Shown here piece after piece: positions 57,400 to 64,000 of a stretch of 64,000 bases of DNA. The DNA is taken from the NCBI RefSeq assembly GCF_015453285.1, contig NZ_JADLZT010000009.1:111561-175560 (forward strand), given 5' to 3'. The notes under the pieces are model-generated. The model searched no databases, had not been told where the DNA came from, and worked only from the letters and a program-made list of their open reading frames with translations. The position numbers and the translations under genes were made by a program. Position 1 is the stretch's first letter, and each line of letters starts with the position of its first letter. The stretch is from Lysobacter niastensis (lineage in GTDB: Bacteria > Pseudomonadota > Gammaproteobacteria > Xanthomonadales > Xanthomonadaceae).

Positions 57400-60300
57400 T
57401 CAGGCCCCGCTCGAGGCCAGCTGCGCCAGTCGCCGCACCGCCACCGACAAGGTCGGATAGTCGAGCGACTTCTGGGTCAGCAGGTCGGCGAACATCGACT
57501 GCGTGAAGCGCAGCGAGGAGTCGTCACGCTTCAGCCAGGCCTCGACCTTGGCGTCGACCGGCTTCTTGCCGCCGTCGCCGAGGATCTGCGAGACCAGCGT
57601 CCGCGCCTGCGCGGCCAGTTCGTCGCGCAGCGAACCGCGGGCCAGTGCCTGCCAGCGGCCGTCCACCGGCAGCTGCTCGACCTGCTCGTACAGCCACGGG
57701 ATGTTCAGCGCCGCGCCGAGCTCGAAGTACGCGCGGGCGACCTCGACCGGCGACAGCTTGCGGGCCTGCGCGATCTCGACGATGTCGCAGCCGAACTCCA
57801 GCAGCGGCAGTGCGGCGAGCTGCTCGGCCAGCGATGCCGGCACGCCCTTGCCCTTCCACTCGGCGACGCGCGCGGCATAGGCGTCGCGGCGGGCCGGCGA
57901 CAGAACGCCCGGCACGGCACCGCGCACGGCCTTCAGGCCGTCGCCGTAACGCGCCATCGCGACGGTGATCTCCGGCATCTTGCCCGGACGCGACAGCAGC
58001 CAGCGCGACAGCGAACGCAGCAGGTGCCAGATGACCTGCAGCGCATCGACCTGCACGGACTCGGGCACCTTGCCGTCGAGCGCGTCGATCTGCGCCCACA
58101 GGCCGCGCGCATCGACCGCTTCGCGGGCGATGGTGTAGGCCTCGGCGACCTCGGCCGGCGTGCGGCCGGTGTCCTCGGTCATGCGCAGCGTGAAGGTCGC
58201 GCCCATGCGGTTGACCATCGAGTTGGTCACCGCGGTGGCGATGATCTCGCGCTTCAGGCGGTGGCCTTCCATCGACTTGGCGTACTTGGCCTGCAGCGGC
58301 TGCGGGAAGTAGCGCACCAGTTCCTTCGACAGGTACGGGTCTTCCGGCACGTTGGAGTCGAGCAACTGCTGGAACAGCACGATCTTCGAGTACGACAGCA
58401 GCACCGCCAGCTCCGGACGGGTCAGGCCCTGGTCGCGTGCCTTGCGCTCGGCAAGCTCGGCATCCGACGGCAGGAACTCGATCTGCCGGTCGAGCAGGCC
58501 CTGCGACTCCAGCGTGCGGATGAAGTGCTGCTTGGAGCCCAGGCGGTGCACGCTCATCCGCTCCATCAGGCTGATGGCCTGGTTCTGGCGGTAGTTGTCG
58601 TTGAGCACCAGCTGCGCGACCTCGTCGGTCATGTCGGCCAGCAGCTTGTTGCGCGCCGGCAGCGTCAGCTTCTTCTTCTGCACTTCGCCGTTGAGCAGGA
58701 TCTTGATGTTCACCTCATGGTCGGAGGTGTCCACGCCGGCGGAGTTGTCGATGAAGTCGGTGTTGAGCAGCACGCCGTGATGGGCGGCCTCGATGCGGCC
58801 GAGCTGGGTCATGCCCAGGTTGCCGCCCTCGCCCACCACCTTGCAGCGCAGGTCGCGGCCGTTGACGCGCAGCGCGTTGTTGGCGCGGTCGCCGACATCG
58901 GCGTTGGTCTCGCTGCTGGCCTTGACGTAGGTGCCGATGCCGCCGTTCCACAGCAGGTCGACCGGCGCCTTGAGGATGGCGCTGAGCAGTTCGACCGGGC
59001 TCAGCGCGGTTACGCCGGCGTCAATGCCGAGCGCGGCCTTGGCTTCGGCCGACAGCGGGATCGACTTGGCCGAGCGCGCGAACACGCCGCCGCCCTTGCT
59101 GATCAGCGACTTGTCGTAGTCGTCCCAGCTCGAACGCGGCAGCTTGAACATGCGCTCGCGTTCCTTGAACGTCTTCGCCGTATCCGGGTTCGGATCAATG
59201 AAGATGTGGCGGTGGTCGAACGCGGCCACGAGGCGGATGTGCTTGCTCAGCAGCATGCCGTTGCCGAACACGTCGCCCGACATGTCGCCGATGCCGACCA
59301 CGGTGAAGTCCTGCGACTGGCTGTCGCGGCCCATCGCACGGAAATGGCGCTTGACCGACTCCCAGGCGCCCTTGGCGGTGATGCCCATGCCCTTGTGGTC
59401 GTAACCGACCGAGCCACCCGACGCGAACGCGTCATCGAGCCAGAAGCCGTGCGCGCGTGCGATGCCGTTGGCGATGTCGGAGAACGTCGCGGTGCCCTTG
59501 TCGGCGGCGACGACGAGGTACGGATCGTCGCCGTCATGGCGGACCACGTTCGAAGGCGGCACGATCTTGCCCTCGACCAGGTTGTCGGTGATGTCGAGCA
59601 GGCCGTTGATGAAACGCTTGTAGCAGGCCACGCCTTCGTTGAACCAGGCATCGCGGTTCACCGCCGGATCCGGCAGGTGCTTGCAGAAGAAGCCGCCCTT
59701 CGAGCCGACCGGCACGATCACGGTGTTCTTCACCATCTGCGCCTTGACCAGGCCGAGCACTTCGGTGCGGAAGTCCTCGCGGCGATCCGACCAGCGCAGG
59801 CCGCCACGGGCGACCGGGCCGAAGCGCAGGTGCACGCCTTCCACGCGCGGGCCGTACACGAAGATCTCGCGGTACGGACGCGGCTTCGGCAGATCCGGCA
59901 CCTTGCTGGAATCGAACTTGAAGCTGATGTAGTCGGCCGGGCCGCCGTCGGCACGGACGCCATCCTTGTACTGGATGTAGTAGCTGGTGCGCAGCGTGGC
60001 GTCGATCACGCCGATGAAGCTGCGCAGGATGCGGTCTTCGTCGAGGCTGGCGACGCGATCGAACAGGCCCTTCAGCGAGGTGCGCGTCGATTCGATCTGT
60101 TGCTCGCGCTTGCCGGCGCGGGCATCGATGACCGGCTGCAACGCGGCCAGCGCGGCCTCGTCGCCGCGGGCGAGTGCCTGCAACTGGCGCGTGAAGCTTT
60201 CCATGCCGGCCTTGATCTCGGCCTTGCTCTCGCGCCCGGTGGCCGGATCGAACTTGGCTTCGAACAGTTCGACGAGCAGGCGCGCCAGCAGCGGATAGCG

Positions 60301-62421
60301 GTTGAGCGTTTCCTCGACGTAGGTCTGCGAGAACGGCACGCCGACCTGCAGAAGGTACTTGCAGTAGCCGCGCAGCATCGCGACCTGGCGCCAGGACAGG
60401 TTGGCGGTCAGGATCAGGCGGTTGAAGCCGTCATTCTCCGCATTGCCGCGCCAGATCTGGGCGAAGGCTTCCTCGAAGTTCGCATCGAGGCTGGCGATGT
60501 CCAGGTTCTGGTCGGCGGTCTCGACCTCGAAGTCCTGGATGAACAGCGGCAGGTCGTTGACCACCAGGCGGTACGGGTGCTCGGTGATCACGCGCAGGCC
60601 CATGTTCTCCATCATCGGCAGCGCATCCGACAGCGGGATGTCGTCGTTCTGGCGGTAGAACTTGAAGCGCAGGCCGCCCTCGCCGCGATGCGTGCGGTAC
60701 AGGCTCAGGCGCAGGTCTTCCGGACCGCTGAGCGCGGCCAGGTGTTCGACGTCGTCGCCGGCGATGCTGGCACCGACCTCTTCGATGTAGCCGACCGGCA
60801 GGGCGCGGCCGTAACTGCTGCTCAACGCAAGACCACGCTCCTCGCCATGGCGCGCGACCAGCTGCTCGCGCAGCTCGTCCTGGCGATTACGCACGATCTC
60901 GGCCAGCGCGGCTTCGATCTGGGCGTTGTCGATCTCGATCGCCTCGCCCGACTTCGGGCGCACGATCAGGTGCAGCTGCGCCAGCGGCGACTCGCCGCCG
61001 AGCGTGACCGAGGAATCGATGTGCTCGCCGTGCAGCACCTTCTTCAGCATGGCCTCGATGCGCAGGCGCACGTCGGTGTTGAAGCGGTCGCGTGGGATGT
61101 AGACCAGCACGGAGAAATAACGGCCGTAACGGTCGCGGCGCAGGAACAGCTTGCTGCGCACGCGCTCCTGCAGGCCGAGGATGCCGGTCGCGGTGCGCAG
61201 CAGTTCCTCTTCGTTCGCCTGGAACAGCTCGTCGCGCGGCAGCGTCTCCAGGATGTGGCGCAGCGCCTTGCCGCTGTGGCTGTTGGGAGCCAGGCCCGAC
61301 TGCTGCATCACGTACTCGTGGCGCTGGCGCACCAACGGGATGTCCCACGGGCGACGGTTGTAGGCGCTGGAGGTGTACAGGCCGAGGAAGCGCTCCTCGC
61401 GGACCGGCTTGCCCTTGGCGTCGAAGCTCAGCACGCCGATGTAGTCCATGTAGCCCGGACGGTGCACCGTCGCGCGGGCATTGGTCTTGGTCAGGATCAG
61501 CGCGTCGACGGAACCGGACTGCGGCATGTAATGCGCCGCCAGCGAGGTCAGCGGGCGCGGCTTGCCGGCGTCCTGGCCCCGCATCAGGCCGAGGCCGCTG
61601 CTCTTGACCGCGCTCAGCACCTCTTCGGCGCCCTTGCCCGTGACTTCGTATTCGCGGTAACCGAGGAAGGTGAAGTGGTTGTCGGCGGCCCAGCGCAGGA
61701 ACTCCTGCGCCTCGCGCTTGCCTTCATCGGTGACCGGCAGCTTGCGCGAGCCGAGGTCTTCGGCGACGGCGAGCATCTTCTCGCGCATCTGCGGCCAGTC
61801 ACGCACCGAGGCACGCACGTCCTCGAGCACTGCCTCGACCGCCTTGCGGATCTTCGGCATCGCCTCGGCGGGCTGGCGGTCGATCTCCAGGTGCATCAGC
61901 GACTCGGGCACGCCCTCGCCGACGTTGACCAGCTTGCCGGACTTGTCGCGCTGGAACTTCACGACCGGATGGCCCAGCACGTGCACGCCGATGCCCTGCT
62001 CGGCCAGCGCCATGGTCACCGAATCGACCAGGAACGGCATGTCGTCGTTGGCGACCTGGACGACGGTGTGGGTGGACTCCCAGCCCTCGCTCTTGGCCGT
62101 CGGGTTGAACAGGCGCACCAGCGCGGTGCCCGGCTTGCGGGCGCGGGCGAAATCGAGGAAGTCGGTCGCCAGCGAGGCCCAGCCTTCGGCGCTGTGCTGC
62201 GGCAGCTCGTCGCTGCTCATGCGCTTGTAGAAGGACTTGATGAAGGCCTCGGCCTCGGCATGGCGCGCCTTCGGCAGGCGCTTGCGCATGGCGGCGAGGA
62301 TCGGTTCGAGCGAGACGATGCCGTTGTTGGCCTTCGGGGCCGGCGCGGCTTTCGCCGACGCGGCTTTGGCCGTCGACGTCTTGGCGGCGGGCTTGGCTGC
62401 AGCGTTACGTTTGGTGCTCAT
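57400..62421 (-). CDS. gdhB: NAD-specific glutamate dehydrogenase, large type
   Basis: A 1673-residue enzyme of the large (about 180 kDa) bacterial NAD-dependent glutamate dehydrogenase family, converting glutamate to 2-oxoglutarate and ammonia. The N-terminal regulatory half is preceded by an Ala/Lys-rich tail (residues 1-33). The catalytic core, about residues 740-1200, contains [42 protein letters not shown], the [15 protein letters not shown] loop and the cofactor region. Full length, no frameshift. It is separated from the acyl-CoA dehydrogenase gene by 226 bases that must hold its promoter. The gdhB symbol is used loosely. Confidence 0.95.
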   Translation of the reverse strand: MSTKRNAAAKPAAKTSTAKAASAKAAPAPKANNGIVSLEPILAAMRKRLPKARHAEAEAFIKSFYKRMSSDELPQHSAEGWASLATDFLDFARARKPGTALVRLFNPTAKSEGWESTHTVVQVANDDMPFLVDSVTMALAEQGIGVHVLGHPVVKFQRDKSGKLVNVGEGVPESLMHLEIDRQPAEAMPKIRKAVEAVLEDVRASVRDWPQMREKMLAVAEDLGSRKLPVTDEGKREAQEFLRWAADNHFTFLGYREYEVTGKGAEEVLSAVKSSGLGLMRGQDAGKPRPLTSLAAHYMPQSGSVDALILTKTNARATVHRPGYMDYIGVLSFDAKGKPVREERFLGLYTSSAYNRRPWDIPLVRQRHEYVMQQSGLAPNSHSGKALRHILETLPRDELFQANEEELLRTATGILGLQERVRSKLFLRRDRYGRYFSVLVYIPRDRFNTDVRLRIEAMLKKVLHGEHIDSSVTLGGESPLAQLHLIVRPKSGEAIEIDNAQIEAALAEIVRNRQDELREQLVARHGEERGLALSSSYGRALPVGYIEEVGASIAGDDVEHLAALSGPEDLRLSLYRTHRGEGGLRFKFYRQNDDIPLSDALPMMENMGLRVITEHPYRLVVNDLPLFIQDFEVETADQNLDIASLDANFEEAFAQIWRGNAENDGFNRLILTANLSWRQVAMLRGYCKYLLQVGVPFSQTYVEETLNRYPLLARLLVELFEAKFDPATGRESKAEIKAGMESFTRQLQALARGDEAALAALQPVIDARAGKREQQIESTRTSLKGLFDRVASLDEDRILRSFIGVIDATLRTSYYIQYKDGVRADGGPADYISFKFDSSKVPDLPKPRPYREIFVYGPRVEGVHLRFGPVARGGLRWSDRREDFRTEVLGLVKAQMVKNTVIVPVGSKGGFFCKHLPDPAVNRDAWFNEGVACYKRFINGLLDITDNLVEGKIVPPSNVVRHDGDDPYLVVAADKGTATFSDIANGIARAHGFWLDDAFASGGSVGYDHKGMGITAKGAWESVKRHFRAMGRDSQSQDFTVVGIGDMSGDVFGNGMLLSKHIRLVAAFDHRHIFIDPNPDTAKTFKERERMFKLPRSSWDDYDKSLISKGGGVFARSAKSIPLSAEAKAALGIDAGVTALSPVELLSAILKAPVDLLWNGGIGTYVKASSETNADVGDRANNALRVNGRDLRCKVVGEGGNLGMTQLGRIEAAHHGVLLNTDFIDNSAGVDTSDHEVNIKILLNGEVQKKKLTLPARNKLLADMTDEVAQLVLNDNYRQNQAISLMERMSVHRLGSKQHFIRTLESQGLLDRQIEFLPSDAELAERKARDQGLTRPELAVLLSYSKIVLFQQLLDSNVPEDPYLSKELVRYFPQPLQAKYAKSMEGHRLKREIIATAVTNSMVNRMGATFTLRMTEDTGRTPAEVAEAYTIAREAVDARGLWAQIDALDGKVPESVQVDALQVIWHLLRSLSRWLLSRPGKMPEITVAMARYGDGLKAVRGAVPGVLSPARRDAYAARVAEWKGKGVPASLAEQLAALPLLEFGCDIVEIAQARKLSPVEVARAYFELGAALNIPWLYEQVEQLPVDGRWQALARGSLRDELAAQARTLVSQILGDGGKKPVDAKVEAWLKRDDSSLRFTQSMFADLLTQKSLDYPTLSVAVRRLAQLASSGA

Positions 62422-62647
62422 GGGAACGGAATTCCGATGGAATGAGGCCCGCGCGTTCGCGCGGGCCGGGGGAGATACGGTTCAGTACGGATCGAGTGCG
62501 GACGAAGCCGGGCGCGATGCTTTGAGCGCATCGCAGGCGCCGTCCCTGCGGTGGTCGGATGGAGGCAAGCCGCCACCGCGGTGCCCAGGGCAGGCGGTAG
62601 GGCGTGACGAACCGAAACGTTTCATGGCGTGCTCGAGGAAGCCAGCT

Positions 62648-63808
<1,161 letters not shown>

Positions 63809-63889
63809 GTCGGCACCTCGTAATTGGCATTGGGGCAATTGCAGACCGCGAATTGTAGCCGCGCCGCGTGAATAACCCCACCCCGGCCC

Positions 63890-64000
63890 CCCCTTGGAAG
63901 ATGACCCAAAAACCCCCCCCCCCCCCACAAAAAAGCTATAAGTCGAAGGTTTTTTAAAGCAAGCCGAACCATCCCGGGCGGGCCCCCAGTAAGGGTTTGT
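63890..64000. other. Homopolymer-rich, probably low-quality end of contig
   Basis: The last ~110 bases hold a 15-base C run (63913-63927), runs of six A and six T and a sudden fall in GC. The composition does not resemble the rest of the window and no gene is supported here. A sequencing or assembly artefact is likely. Confidence 0.6.

Noticed and set aside
58024..62445. A 1473-residue open frame on the plus strand opposite the glutamate dehydrogenase gene
   Set aside because: It lies exactly opposite a clearly conserved gene and is rich in His, Arg, Val, Leu and Ala as expected from reverse frames in GC-rich DNA. No domain is recognisable.

Overview
The window is about 64 kb of high-GC DNA from a gammaproteobacterium of the Xanthomonadaceae (Lysobacter/Luteimonas/Xanthomonas type). 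This rests on gene order and protein character rather than any search: dapB-carA-carB, hrcA-grpE-dnaK-dnaJ, recN-fur-bamE, rnfH-ratA-smpB-ssrA, rpsF-rpsR-rplI-dnaB-alr, a cysteine-free Fur, and a 1673-residue NAD-glutamate dehydrogenase. It is chromosomal, densely coded, and shows no insertion sequence, prophage, CRISPR array, integrase or tRNA.

Layout. 1-6.8 kb (minus): carB (cut by the window edge), carA, dapB and a DUF1631 protein. 7-11.9 kb (minus): dnaJ, dnaK, grpE, hrcA, with sigma-32 type promoters in front of grpE and of dnaK and a strong terminator between dnaK and dnaJ. 12-18.8 kb: recN, fur, bamE, rnfH, ratA, smpB, a CHASE/PAS histidine kinase and the tmRNA gene ssrA. 19-31.4 kb: a secreted parallel beta-helix protein, a small unknown protein, an MscS-type channel, tex, an OmpA-like lipoprotein, a wax ester synthase/DGAT-type acyltransferase and a photolyase. 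31.4-36.3 kb (minus): alr, a glycine-zipper protein, dnaB, rplI, rpsR, rpsF, with unusual repeated hairpins around rplI. 36.4-38.6 kb: a DUF885 metallopeptidase-like protein and an IscA-family protein.

38.8-51.4 kb is one long run of plus-strand genes: asnS, two small unknown genes, a PaiB-like protein, then a kynurenine-degradation cluster (SDR, 2-aminomuconate semialdehyde dehydrogenase, beta-carbonic anhydrase, RidA-type 2-aminomuconate deaminase, 3-hydroxyanthranilate dioxygenase, ACMS decarboxylase, kynureninase, kynurenine monooxygenase), then exonuclease I and a DUF2461 protein. The cluster encodes conversion of kynurenine to the 4-oxalocrotonate stage. Tryptophan dioxygenase, formamidase and the last catabolic steps are not in the window. 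Its two odd members are an SDR that lacks the catalytic Tyr/Lys pair and an embedded carbonic anhydrase.

51.4-64 kb: a RidA paralogue, an MFS transporter, DUF2939 and CHRD proteins, a 5'-nucleotidase, an exported alpha/beta hydrolase, NAD kinase, the large NAD-glutamate dehydrogenase and an acyl-CoA dehydrogenase. The last ~110 bases are rich in homopolymers and look like a poor-quality contig end.

Most of the window is conserved housekeeping sequence. The points most worth a second look are the kynurenine cluster with its degenerate SDR and carbonic anhydrase, the tandem terminator repeats behind rplI, the paired hairpins between rpsR and rplI, and the heat-shock promoter/terminator layout without a CIRCE operator.
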